Shown here: one piece after another, positions 52,404 through 62,822 of the stretch
How the letters are laid out: each line of letters opens with the position of its first letter
How positions within the stretch are numbered: position 1 is the stretch's first letter
DNA from: Lampris incognitus
Lineage: Eukaryota; Chordata; Actinopteri; Lampriformes; Lampridae
Length of the DNA: 64,000 nucleotides
Reading direction: 5' to 3'
Assembly (NCBI RefSeq): GCF_029633865.1
Contig: NC_079212.1
Location: forward strand, 148,006,541 to 148,070,540
Position numbers and translations under genes: made by a program
Notes under the pieces: generated by a model
What the model was told of the DNA's origin: nothing
The model's input: only the letters and a program-made list of their open reading frames with translations
Database searches by the model: none

Positions 52404-53330
52404 GTGGGCAACAGGAGATCGCTGGCTAATAAGATGGACGAGCTAACGGCACTAGTCAGGAATCAGAGAGAGTTTGGTGAGTGTAACTTCATGTGTTTCA
52501 ATGAAACATGGCTGCACCAGGACATCCCCGACCACAATATTTCCATCAACGGCTTTCAGACTGTTCGCGCCGACATGGATTGCTCGGGAAGTGGTAAGAG
52601 CAAGGGTGGAGGAGTTGTTATTCTCGTTAACAACAGATGGTGTAATCCTGGTCACATTACCATCAAGGAAAGTATTTGTTGCCCAGACATTGAACTGTTA
52701 GCCGTGGGACTCGGGCCATATTATTTGCCCAGGGAAATCTCACATGCTATTGTGGTAACTGTTTACACACACACACACACCCGCCGCCGCCAACCTGATG
52801 GTGGCGTGTGATGTCATTCACACTGTCATAGCTCATCTTCAGACACGACACCCGAGTGGCCTCATCATAATCTCGGGTGACTTCAACCACGTCTCCATGG
52901 TGAAAACCTTGCCCAACTTCGCCCAGTATGTGAATTGGGAGAGGAGAGGACACTGGACTTGATGTATGCTAACATGAACGAGGCTTACAGCTCTTCTCCC
53001 CTCCCTCCCCTGGGTAAGTCAGATCACAACCTAGTATATCTGAACCCCTGCCATGTGCCTCTTGTGAAACGGCAGCCTGTGACCACAAAAACAGTGAGGA
53101 AATGGTCGGAGGAGGTCTGTGTGAAACTCCAGGGCTGTTTTGAGGTAACAGACTGGCAGGCTCTCTGTGCCGCATGGGGATGACCTGGATGGGGTCACAG
53201 GGTGTGACACAGACTATATAAACTACTGTGTGGACTGCATTGACCCTGAAAAGACTGTCCATTGTTATTCAATTAACAAGCCATGGGTAACGAAGGACAT
53301 CAAAACCATCCTGAATGAAAAGGAGGACCT
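52404..53330 (+). pseudogene. LINE AP-type endonuclease, frameshifted
   Basis: It reads RSLANKMDELTALVRNQREF, CFNETWLHQDIPDHNISING, SKGGGVVILVNNRWCN, DIELLAVGLGPYYLPRE, a CA-repeat insertion, then IIISGDFNHVS and LGKSDHNLVYLNPCHVP. These are the ETW, GDFN and SDH motifs of the endonuclease/exonuclease/phosphatase fold. The CA expansion and several shifts disrupt it. Confidence 0.85.
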
Positions 53331-53999
53331 TTAGAGCTGGCAATAAGGAGGAGGTGAGAAAAATACAACGAGACCTTAAAGTGAGAATCAGGGAGGCTAA
53401 AGATGACTACAGGAGGAAGTTGGAGCAGAAACTCCAACAGAACAACAGGAGAGAGGTCTGGAGTGATATGAAGACCATCACTGGTTTCAGGCCGACTGGC
53501 AGCAGAGCAGTGGAGGGCAGCTTGGACAGGGCCAGCGAACTTAATGTGTTCTTTAATAGATTTAATACAATGACCCCCCCCCCCCCCCGGTCTCATCTGT
53601 TGCCTGCCTTCATCAACCATTAACTTCACTGCCTCCCTCTCTCCCCCCCTCCTCCTCCTTACAGCCCCACCTCCTCCAGTGATGGGGGCCCTACTGCCCC
53701 CCCCCTCCCAGGGTTCCCGGACTAATGGCTCTCTCCAACCTGAATCCACCCCCCCCCCCTACCTGTAACACCTACAGTGTGCTTCACGGTTGACCATGTC
53801 AGAAGGCAGTTGATGAGACTTCACGCAAGCAAGGCGGCAGGCCCGGATGGTGTTAGCTCAAGGGTGCTCAAAGCCTGTGCCTCCCAGTTATGTGGAGTGC
53901 TTCACCATGTCTTCAACATGAGCCTTAGACTTCAAAGGGTCCCCGTGCTGTGGAAGATGTCCTGCCTCGTTCCTGTGCCTAAAACGCTAAAATGCAGAG

Positions 54000-54290
54000 T
54001 GATGAGTATGAAGCTGTAAATCGAAGGCTGAATGTTGGCTGAATGTTATCAGCGCATATGCCCCGTAAGTTGGGTTTGAGATGGAAGAGAAAGAAGAATT
54101 CTGGAGTGAGTTGGATGAAGTGGTGGAGAGGGTACCCAAGGAAGAGAGAGTGGTGATTGGAGCAGGCTTCAATGGTCATGTTGGTGAAGGGAACAGAGGT
54201 GATGAGGAGGTGATGGGTAGGTATGGTGTCAAGGAGAGGAACGTGGAAGGACACATGGTGGTGGATTTTGCGATGGCATCCTCAACCCCG
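54000..54290 (+). mobile_element. RTE-type LINE endonuclease fragment inside the other LINE
   Basis: LNVISAYAP, MEEKEEFWSELDEVVERVPK, EERVVIGAGFNGHVGEGNRG and VMGRYGVKERNVEGHMVVDF are RTE-clade endonuclease. The GDFN-type Asp is replaced (GAGFNGH). It replaces or interrupts the host LINE's RT between motifs 1 and 3, so the LINE is chimeric here. Confidence 0.75.
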
Positions 54291-54601
54291 ACTGGGAGTT
54301 GAGGATGCCATAATTTCCCTGCTTAACCGTGCCTATGCCCACCTGGATAAGCCAGCAAGTTGCTGTGAAGGTCATGTTCTTTGAGTTTTCTAGTGCCTTC
54401 AGCACCATCTGGCCAGCTCTACTGGGTGAGAAGCTGACAGCAATGCAGGTAGATGCCCCCCCTTGTGTCCTGGATTGTTGACTACCTTACTGGTAGACCA
54501 CAGTATGTGCGCTTGCTACACTGTGTGTCAGACAGAGTGGTCAGCAACACTGGGGCTCCACAGGGGACAGTCCTGTCTCCCTTCCTTTTCACCCTCTACA
54601 C

Positions 54602-54815
54602 CAGCGTTTCTCCAACCTCTCCTGGCAGACCACTTGTCCTGCATCTTTTAGATCTCTCCCTGCTCCAACACAGTTGATATAAATGATCAGTTTTGTTATT
54701 AGGCAGCTTCGGGAGCTCATAACGAGTTGATCATTTGAATCAGCTGTGTTGGTGCAGGGAGAGATCTAAAAGATGCAGGACAAGTGGTCCGCCAGGAGAG
54801 GTTTGAGAAACGCTG
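54602..54815. mobile_element. 214-bp palindromic hAT-type MITE
   Basis: The ends CAGCGTTTCTC and GAGAAACGCTG are perfect inverts. The arms continue as CAGACCACTTGTCCTGCATC and its inverse. A perfect 8-bp duplication CTCTACAC flanks it (54594-54601, 54816-54823), the hAT hallmark. It sits in the LINE RT frame. Confidence 0.93.
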
Positions 54816-55889
54816 CTCTACACCATGGACTTCAACTACCATACAGAGTCCTGCCATCTTCAGAAGTTCTCTGATGACTGTGCTAGAGTCGGATGCATCA
54901 GTAAGGGCGAGGAGGCTGAGTACAGGGCTGTGGTGGGAAACTTTGTCACATGGTGTGAGCGGAACAATCTGCAGCTCAACATGACTAAGACAAAGGAGCT
55001 GGTTGCTGACCTGAGGAGGGACATGACACCAGTGACCCCTGTCTCCATCCAGGAGGTCAGTGTGGACACTGTGCAATACTACAAGTACCTGGGGTGTATA
55101 TAGACAATAAACTGGACTGGGCTAAGAACACTGATGCCCTCTACAAGAAGGGACAGAGCCATCTCTACTTTTTGAGGAGGCTGAGGTCCTTCTACATCTG
55201 CCAGACGATGCTCAGGATGTGGTGTGAGTCTGTGGTGGCCAGTGCTCTCCTGTTTGCTGTTGTGTGTTGGGGCAGCAGGTTGAAGGCAGCAGATACAAAC
55301 AGGCTCAATAAACTGATCCACAAGGCCGGTGACGTTGTGGGGGTGGAGCTGGACTCTCTGGCGGTGGTTTCTGAGAAGAGGTTGCTGTTGAAGTTATGTG
55401 CCATCAAGGACAATGTCTCCCACCCTCTCCATGACGTGCTGGTTGGGCACAGGAGTACTTTTAGTGACTCATTCTAGACTCATTAGTGACTCATTTTAGA
55501 CTCATTCTGCTGAAATGCACTACAGAGCACCACAGGTGTCATTCCTGCCTGTGGCCATCAAACTTTACAACTCCTCCCTCAGAGTGTCAGACACTGAGTC
55601 AATAGTCATCAGACTGGCCCCTCCACTTGTTTTACCCTGTCGGGTGTTCGTGCTGCTTGTTTCATGCTGCAGTAATACAGTATAGATAGGCTGTTATATG
55701 CTGGAGCATGGTGCACATATGTTTACATATTTTATTCTTATTTCCATTTTTTATTTATTCTTCTATTTCTATTTTCTTGTTATCTTGTAGCTTGTTAGTT
55801 TTTCTTTACTAGAGCGTGACTGTCTGTAATGGGACCCAGTGTCCCCTCGGGGATGAATAAAGTATTCTGATTCTGATTCTTGCATATCT

Positions 55890-56410
55890 CATAAGTGTCA
55901 GGTTAGCTTCATATGTGACCCCAAACAGCTCAAGAGAAAAAAAACGAGATTAAACTGCCGCATATTTTTTTGTTCTGTAGGTTTTATTGTATTGCACAAG
56001 TTAATCCTGTCAGGTTTCTTAACATTTCTTTTAGATCTCCTCAACACTTGCATGTCTGGTGTTTTGGCATTGGTACACAAGTCTGTGTGAAGGTTCATGT
56101 TACAAGTCTCGGCTGGTGGGTAGGTTGACTCAGACACGTCACTGGCTTCACTGTGTTCTTGTACAGTCTCTTTGGTTTTTAGAAGACTGCGACGTTTCCA
56201 TCTGAGGATATGTCCATCCTCTGTCCTCACCGTGTCTGATCTTGGAGCAAGTTCCTGGAGCACTGTTGCTTTTCGGTTCCAAGTATCTGGACTTTCAATC
56301 CTGACCACATCATTTCTTGACAGTGGTTCAAAATGTTTTGAGGATCCATCATAAAATGATTTTTGTTTCAGTTTCATTTGCATAAGCTTTTGTCCATGCA
56401 TTGCACCTTG
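55890..56410 (-). pseudogene. Gypsy-type integrase C-terminal tail
   Basis: On the minus strand: MHGQKLMQMKLKQKSFYDGS, LSRNDVVRIESPDTWNRKAT, VLQELAPRSDTVRTEDGHIL, RWKRRSLLKTKE and LRRSKRNVKKPDRI. DVVRI, APRSxxVxTEDGxxLRRNRRxLxKT and RRSxRxxKxPxR are the Gypsy integrase C-terminal domain and tail. The frame is open for 167 codons but there is no catalytic core. Confidence 0.8.
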
Positions 56411-56427
56411 TTTTTGATTTTTTTTTT

Positions 56428-56794
56428 TTAATTTTGATATACTTTAATGATCCCCGTAGGGAAATTACGCTCTGCATGTAACCCATCCTAGCTGTGTAGC
56501 TAGGAGCAGTGGGCAGCTGCCGTGCAGCACCCGGGGACCAGCTCCAGTTTGTCTTGTCATGCCTCGGTCAGGGACACAGACAGGAGTGTTAACCCTAACA
56601 TGCATGTCTTTTTGACGTTGGGGGAAACCGGAGCACCCGGAGAAAACCCACCGCAGACACAGGGCAGGGAGAACATGCAAACTCCACACAGAGAACAACC
56701 TGGGATGACCCCCAAGGTTGGACAACCCCGGGGTTCAAACCCAGGACCTTCTCGCTGTGAGGCAACAGCGCTAACCACTGTGCCACCATGTTGT
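56428..56794 (-). mobile_element. SINE family B, full-length copy
   Basis: Minus-strand head at 56794 (GGTGGCACAGTGGTTAGCGC, GGGTTTGAACCCCGG), then the body to the TAAAGTATATCAAAATTAAA tail at the left. Confidence 0.88.
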
Positions 56795-56854
56795 TAGTTG
56801 GAACAAAAACCTTCACCCACAGTGGTCCTTTATGGATAAGATTGCCCACCCCTG

Positions 56855-56915
56855 GTCCAGATGAACTGATTCAACTTTCCGTGACTTCCTTACCTGGATT
56901 ATTGAGCATGCATCA
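56855..56915 (+). mobile_element. Penelope-like element outer-end fragment
   Basis: CCAGATGAACTGATTCAACT and TTACCTGGATTATTGAGCAT match the outer 3' end of the Penelope copies (46120-46170; inverse of 41665-41720). Confidence 0.65.
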
Positions 56916-57212
56916 ATTCATTTACTGATCTCTGTAACCTTAACAATCAATTCTGGGTTTGTACACCATTATTGCCACCTACTGGTCATCACGAGGGATT
57001 AACTACATACACGTGGGACATGAGGATTAAATCAAAAAGGTTTTTTTTACCCATTTTCAATCAGCTGTTGCATCTTTGAAGGTATAGTCATGTTCTCATA
57101 GGTTTCTGAAGTCCCGCCAGTGGGGTGAAGTGTTTATCTGGAATGAAACAAATGTTTAAATCACATAATCCAACGGATTGTGCTGTTGATTTTGAGTTCA
57201 AAGATGGCTCCA
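56916..57212. other. lmcd1 intron 4, no recognised feature
   Basis: Plain intron sequence. The first diverged copies of the following minisatellite begin near 57190. Confidence 0.4.
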
Positions 57213-60200
57213 TCTTCTGCATGTCTTCACTGTACATTATGGTAGTGTAAGTGCAGCAGATACAGCAAACAGCACTGTCTTTAAACTGTCTTCTGCACGT
57301 CTTCACTGTACATTATGGTAGTGTAAGTGCAGCAGATACAGCAAAGGGCACTGTCTTTAAACTGTCTTCTGCACGTCTTCACTGTACATTATGGTAGTGT
57401 AAGTGTAGCAGATACAGCGAACAGCACTGTCTTTAAACTGCCTTCTGCATGTCTTCACTGTACATTATGGTAGTGTAAGTGCAGCAGATACAGCGAACAG
57501 CACTGTCTTTAAACTGTCTTCTGCACGTCTTCACTGTACATTATGGTAGTGTAAGTGCAGCAGATACAGCGAACAGCACTGTCATTAAACTGTCTTCTGC
57601 ACGTCTTCACTGTACATTATGGTAGTGTAAGTGCAGCAGATACAGCGAACAGCACTGTCTTTAAACTGTCTTCTGCACGTCTTCACTGTACATTATGGTA
57701 GTGTAAGTGCAGCAGATACAGTAAACAGCACTGTCTTTAAACTGTCATCTGCACGTCTTCACTGTACATTATGGTAGTGTAAGTGCAGCAGATACAGCAA
57801 ACAGCACTGTCTTTAAACTGTCTTCTGCACGTCTTCACTGTACATTATGGTAGTGTAAGTGCAGCAGATACAGCAAACAGCACTGTCTTTAAACTGTCTT
57901 CTGCACGTCGTCACTGTACATTATGGTAGTGTAAGTGCAGCAGATACAGCGAACAGCACTGTCTTTAAACTGTCTTCTGCACGTCTTCACTGTACATTAT
58001 GGTAGTGTAAGTTCAGCAGATACAGCAAACAGCACTGTCTTTAAACTGTCTTCTGCACGTCTTCACTGTACATTATGGTAGTCTAAGTGCAGCAGATACA
58101 GCGAACAGCACTGTCTTTAAACTGTCTTCTGCACGTCTTCACTGTACATTATGGTAGTGTAAGTGCAGCAGATACAGCGAACAGCACTGTCTTTAAACTG
58201 TCTTCTGCACGTCTTCACTGTACATTATGGTAGTGTAAGTGCAGCAGATACAGCAAACAGCACTGTCTTTAAACTGTCATCTGCACGTCTTCACTGTACA
58301 TTATGGTAGTGTAAGTGCAGCAGATACAGCAAACAGCACTGTCTTTAAACTGTCTTCTGCACGTCTTCACTGTACATTATGGTAGTGTAAGTGCAGCAGA
58401 TACAGCAAACAGCACTGTCTTTAAACTGTCTTCTGCACGTCTTCACTGTACATTATGGTAGTGTAAGTGCAGCAGATACAGCGAACAGCACTGTCTTTAA
58501 ACTGTCTTCTGCACGTCTTCACTGTACATTATGGTAGTGTAAGTGCAGCAGATACAGCAAACAGCACTGTCTTTAAACTGTCTTCTGCACGTCTTCACTG
58601 TACATTATGGTAGTGTAAGTGCAGCAGATACAGCAAACAGCACTGTCTTTAAACTGTCTTCTGCACGTCGTCACTGTACATTATGGTAGTGTAAGTGCAG
58701 CAGATACAGCGAACAGCACTGTCATTAAACTGTCTTCTGCACGTCTTCACTGTACATTATGGTAGTGTAAGTGCAGCAGATACAGCGAACAGCACTGTCT
58801 TTAAACTGTCTTCTGCACGTCTTCACTGTACATTATGGTAGTGTAAGTGCAGCAGATACAGCAAACAGCACTGTCTTTAAACTGTCTTCTGCACGTCTTC
58901 ACTGTACATTATGGTAGTGTAAGTGCAGCAGATACAGCGAACAGCACTGTCTTTAAACTGTCTTCTGCACGTCTTCACTGTACATTATGGTAGTGTAAGT
59001 GCAGCAGATACAGCAAACAGCACTGTCTTTAAACTGTCTTCTGCACGTCTTCACTGTACATTATGGTAGTGTAAGTGCAGCAGATACAGCAAACAGCACT
59101 GTCTTTAAACTGTCTTCTGCACGTCGTCACTGTACATTATGGTAGTGTAAGTGCAGCAGATACAGCGAACAGCACTGTCATTAAACTGTCTTCTGCACGT
59201 CTTCACTGTACATTATGGTAGTGTAAGTACAGCAGATACAGCAAACAGCACTGTCTTTAAACTGTCTTCTGCACGTCTTCACTGTACATTATGGTAGTGT
59301 AAGTGCAGCAGATACAGCAAACAGCACTGTCTTTAAACTGTCTTCTGCACGTCTTCACTGTACATTATGGTAGTGTAAGTTCAGCAGATACAGCAAACAG
59401 CACTGTCTTTAAACTGTCTTCTGCACGTCTTCACTGTACATTATGGTAGTGTAAGTGCAGCAGATACAGCGAACAGCACTGTCTTTAAACTGTCTTCTGC
59501 ACGTCTTCACTGTACATTATGGTAGTGTAAGTGCAGCAGATACAGCGAACAGCACTGTCTTTAAACTGTCTTCTGCACGTCTTCACTGTACATTATGGTA
59601 GTGTAAGTGCAGCAGATACAGCAAACAGCACTGTCTTTAAACTGTCATCTGCACGTCTTCACTGTACATTATGGTAGTGTAAGTGCAGCAGATACAGCAA
59701 ACAGCACTGTCTTTAAACTGTCTTCTGCACGTCTTCACTGTACATTATGGTAGTGTAAGTGCAGCAGATACAGCAAACAGCACTGTCTTTAAACTGTCTT
59801 CTGCACGTCTTCACTGTACATTATGGTAGTGTAAGTGCAGCAGATACAGCGAACAGCACTGTCTTTAAACTGTCTTCTGCACGTCTTCACTGTACATTAT
59901 GGTAGTGTAAGTGCAGCAGATACAGCAAACAGCACTGTCTTTAAACTGTCTTCTGCACGTCTTCACTGTACATTATGGTAGTGTAAGTGCAGCAGATACA
60001 GCAAACAGCACTGTCTTTAAACTGTCTTCTGCACGTCTTCACTGTACATTATGGTAGTGTAAGTGCAGCAGATACAGCGAACAGCACTGTCTTTAAACTG
60101 TCTTCTGCACGTCTTCACTGTACATTATGGTAGTGTAAGTGCAGCAGATACAGCAAACAGCACTGTCATTAAACTGTCTTCTGCACGTCTTCACTGTACA

Positions 60201-60330
60201 TTATGGTAGTGTAAGTGCAGCAGATACAGCAAACAGCACTGTCTTTAAACTGTCTTCTGCACGTCTTCACTGTACATTATGGTAGTGTAAGTGCAGCAGA
60301 TACAGCAAACAGCACTGTCTTTAAACTGCA
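57213..60330. repeat. 76-bp minisatellite, about 41 copies, with higher-order structure
   Basis: The unit is TCTTCTGCACGTCTTCACTG, TACATTATGGTAGTGTAAGT, GCAGCAGATACAGCRAACAG, CACTGTCTTTAAACTG. Copies are nearly identical and differ at a few diagnostic positions (CGAAC/CAAAC, CGTCGTC/CGTCTTC, GTTCAGC/GTGCAGC, GTCATCTG/GTCTTCTG, TCATTAAAC/TCTTTAAAC). A series of nine units starting with the GTTCAGC variant near 58010 recurs in the same order from near 59378, 18 units later. There is no ORF of note. Confidence 0.97.
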
Positions 60331-60408
60331 TGTTACCCAAATGCAAACATTGTTGCTGTTCCAACAAATGCATACATATACAAACTGCAAACTATATGAA
60401 CACCCCTA

Positions 60409-60738
60409 ATACAGAGACAGAGAGAGACAGAAAGAGACAGGGGGAGAGACAGAGATACAGAAAGAGAGACTGGGAGACAAAGAGAGACAGGGAGAGAGAG
60501 ACAAAAAGAGAGAGAGACCGGGAGAGACAGAAAGACAGGGAGAGAGACAGAGAGATGGAGAGAGACAGAAAGAGAGACAGAGAGAGACAGAAAGACGGAG
60601 AGAGACAAAAAGAGAGAGAGACAGAAAGACAGGGAGAGAGACAGAGACAAAAAGAGAGAGACAGAGAGAGACAGAAAGACAGGGAGAGAGACAGAGAGAT
60701 GGAGAGAGACAGAAAGAGAGACACGGAGAGAAAGAGCT
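60409..60738. repeat. (GAGACA)n purine-rich microsatellite
   Basis: About 330 bp of AGAGACAGAGA/AGAAAGACAGGGAGAG words, ending about 45 bp before lmcd1 exon 5. It gives spurious Leu/Ser-rich and Arg/Glu-rich ORFs. Confidence 0.95.
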
Positions 60739-60784
60739 GACTGGAAATGTTCTGTTGGAAATCATATGAGTATTTCTCTTTCAG

Positions 60785-61042
60785 ATCTCCTCCATGCTCC
60801 TGTTTGTTAGGAGTTACAAGCAGGAGGTGCTCGGTTTGGGGGAGGTGGCCTTACCCGGAGAGGGAGGGGCTCTAAGGGAAGCAGCCAATCAGAGAAGAGC
60901 AAAGGAAGCCAAGGACCATGGCAGCAGTAATAGCAAAGGTGGTATGAAGCATCAGGATCTCAGCCCGGCCAATGGCAGCACTGCTGCTTCTGCTGGTTCC
61001 ACCAACGGGACACAGGACAGCACAAAGACTAAGGTTACATAT
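60785..61042 (+). CDS. lmcd1: LIM and cysteine-rich domains 1, coding exon 5 (linker before the LIM domains)
   Basis: The exon begins after TTTCTCTTTCAG and reads ISSMLLFVRSYKQEVLGLGE, VALPGEGGALREAANQRRAK and a Ser/Gly/Asn/Thr-rich linker to TKTKVTY. SYKQEVLGLGEVALPG is the LMCD1/testin motif (YKxExLGxGEVxLPG). Phase 0 in. Two donors are possible: AAG|GTTACA (after 61033) or TAT|GTGAAC (after 61042). The second was chosen because K-V-T-Y would align with the EVEY that precedes the first LIM cysteine in LMCD1. The reading frame meets TAG at 61066-61068, so it must splice. No LIM exon was found before base 64000. Confidence 0.92.
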
Positions 61043-61125
61043 GTGAACTGTCATCCAGCATACTATTAGTATGTGAGCAAAAACTACGATTGTTCGGGCA
61101 TATTACTTCATCATAGAGCCGCGCT
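61043..61125. other. lmcd1: Start of lmcd1 intron 5
   Basis: Short unique stretch before the inverted-repeat composite. Confidence 0.4.
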
Positions 61126-61295
61126 AATCAGCTCTGTGCATAACTGTAGTCCACTGACTTCCGATTTCTACTGCCGCGCTCACACCAGTTTCCTGTTTGT
61201 TGGCGTGTGCTACTCACAATGGCATATTGTTTGCGATGCCTGCAAGATTTACCATGGATACATGTCAACCACATGCACACAACTGTCGACAAAGT

Positions 61296-61690
61296 GTCTG
61301 TGAATGTTCTCATTCATCCAGGTCATGGTTATCCAAAGGAGTTGAATCAAGTGCAACTGGACTTGGTATATATCCGGGAAGACGTTTCGCCTCTCATCCA
61401 AGAGGCTTCCTCAGTTCTTGCCTTTCTGACTAGACCAAGCTAGTCTGACTGGCTGGTGATGAGACTCAGCATTTATCCTCTAGGAGTCATTGTCAGAGCT
61501 ATAGATGTCCGTGGCTCTTTGTGTCCCGATGTTTACCAACGCCCGTTGCTAACAGAGCCATAGATATGAGTGGCTCTTTTGTGTACCGATGTTTGGCCGC
61601 GCCCGTCGTTATCAGAGCTATTGATTTGCATTTGTTTAGCAGCAATGGTCGTTGGGGTGTTAGTTTCGACTTCATTACCACTCTCATGCA
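61296..61690. mobile_element. Penelope-like terminal sequence with short tandem units
   Basis: GTGAATGTTCTCATTCATCC, GGAGTTGAATCAAGTGCAAC and GAAGACGTTTCGCCTCTCAT are sequence words that flank fish Penelope-like elements. Three roughly 60-bp imperfect units around CAGAGCYATAGATRTSMGTGGCTCTTT-like words (61495-61640) follow. Confidence 0.55.
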
Positions 61691-61699
61691 CCTACCAGC

Positions 61700-61835
61700 A
61701 AACGAGTGAAAAGTTTCAAGTTGTGCATATCAAGTTATGTCCACAATAATGAGGATGAGAGGACGGACAGACGGACGGAATTGTGGACATAACTTGATAT
61801 GTACAACTTGAAACTTCACCCGTTTGCTGGTAGGT
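61700..61835. repeat. Hairpin: about 55-bp inverted repeat
   Basis: CAAGTTATGTCCACAAT at 61731-61747 and ATTGTGGACATAACTTG at 61780-61796 are perfect inverts. Similarity continues out to CTACCAGCAAACG / CGTTTGCTGGTAG. The loop is about 31 bp (GGACGGACAGACGGACGG). Confidence 0.85.
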
Positions 61836-62665
61836 GCAGGTGGAAGTGTGCTGGTAGGTGCAGGTGAAAGTGTGCTGGTAGGTGCAGGTGGAAGTGTGCT
61901 GGTAGGTGCAGGTGAAAGTTTGCTGGTAGGTGCAGGTGAAAGTTTGCTGGTAGGTGCAGGTGAAAGTTTGCTGGTAGGTGCAGGTGGAAGTGTGCTGGTA
62001 GGTGCAGGTGGAAGTGTGCTGGTAGGTGCAGGTGAAAGGTTGCTGGTAGGTGCAGGTGAAAGTGTGCTGGTAGGTGCAGGTGAAAGTTTGCTGGTAGGTG
62101 CAGGTGAAAGTTTGCTGGTAGGTGCAGGTGGAAGTGTGCTGGTAGGTGCAGGTGAAAGTTTGCTGGTAGGTGCAGGTGGAAGTGTGCTGGTAGGTGCAGG
62201 TGAAAGTTTGCTGGTAGGTGCAGGTGAAAGTTTGCTGGTAGGTGCAGGTGGAAGTGTGCTGGTAGGTGCAGGTGAAAGTTTGCTGGTAGGTGCTGGTGAA
62301 AGTGTGCTGGTAGGTGCAGGTGGAAGTGTGCTGGTAGGTGCAGGTGGAAGTGTGCTGGTAGGTGCAGGTAAAAGGTTGCTGGTAGGTGCAGGTGAAAGTT
62401 TGCTGGTAGGTGCAGGTGGAAGTGTGCTGGTAGGTGCAGGTGGAAGTGTGATGGTAGGTGCAGGTGGAAGTGTGCTGGTAGGTGCAGGTGGAAGTGTGAT
62501 GGTAGGTGCAGGTGAAAGGTTGCTGGTAGGTGCAGGTGAAAGTTTGCTGGTAGGTGCAGGTGGAAGTGTGCTGGTAGGTGCAGGTGAAAGTTTGCTGGTA
62601 GGTGCAGGTGGAAGTGTGCTGGTAGGTGCAGGTGAAAGGTTGCTGGTAGGTGCAGGTGGAAGTGT
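61833..62665. repeat. 24-bp minisatellite, about 34 copies
   Basis: The unit is CTGGTAGGTGCAGGTGRAAG plus TKTG. The 24-bp length keeps all frames open, giving ORFs of up to 423 codons on + (LVGAGGSV repeats) and three overlapping ones on the minus strand. The first unit continues from the right arm of the hairpin (TTTGCTGGTAGGTGCAGG), suggesting the array grew from the hairpin stem. Confidence 0.95.
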
Positions 62666-62822
62666 GTGGACAGTTGTGTGCATGTGGTTGACATGTATCC
62701 ATGGTAAATCTTACAGGCATCGTGAACAATATGGCGTTGTCAACAGCACACGCGAACATACAGGAACGGGTGTGACCGCTGCAGTAGAAACCGGAAGTCA
62801 GTGGACTACAGTTATGCACAAA

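Larger units (their letters stand above)
53777..55477 (+). pseudogene. LINE reverse transcriptase, interrupted
   Basis: It reads VRRQLMRLHASKAAGPDGVS, SRVLKACASQL, RLQRVPVLWKMSCLVPVPKT, then foreign sequence, then VVSNTGAPQGTVLSPFLFTL, a MITE, then FSDDCARVGCISKGEEAEYR, NLQLNMTKTKELVADLRRDM and WAKNTDALYKKGQSHLYFLR, to VGVELDSLAVVSEKRLLLKL and HDVLVGHRSTFS. The active box reads FSDD instead of FADD, but both Asp residues remain. Stops occur around 54330-54420 and at 55101. Confidence 0.85.
52240..55880 (+). mobile_element. Jockey/L2-like LINE with endonuclease and RT, interrupted
   Basis: The coding part begins near 52400 and runs to about 55480. Its 3' end is TCCCCTCGGGGATGAATAAA followed by GTATTCTGATTCTGATTCT (55855-55880), a short tandem tail typical of this LINE type. 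It is interrupted by RTE-type LINE sequence at about 54000-54290 and a 214-bp MITE at 54602-54815. Confidence 0.85.
61126..62822. mobile_element. Inverted-repeat composite (about 165-bp arms) with Penelope-like piece and minisatellite inside
   Basis: The left arm 61126-61290 (TCTGTGCATAACTGTAGTCC ... CCACATGCACACAACTGTC) is an inverted copy of 62664-62822, with scattered mismatches. Inside are Penelope-like terminal sequence, a hairpin and a 24-bp array. Whether this is one transposon or two inverted dispersed repeats is open; no target duplication was identified. Confidence 0.65.

Noticed and set aside
60291..60765. Arg/Glu-rich and Leu/Ser-rich ORFs
   Set aside because: Microsatellite (GAGACA)n translation before lmcd1 exon 5.
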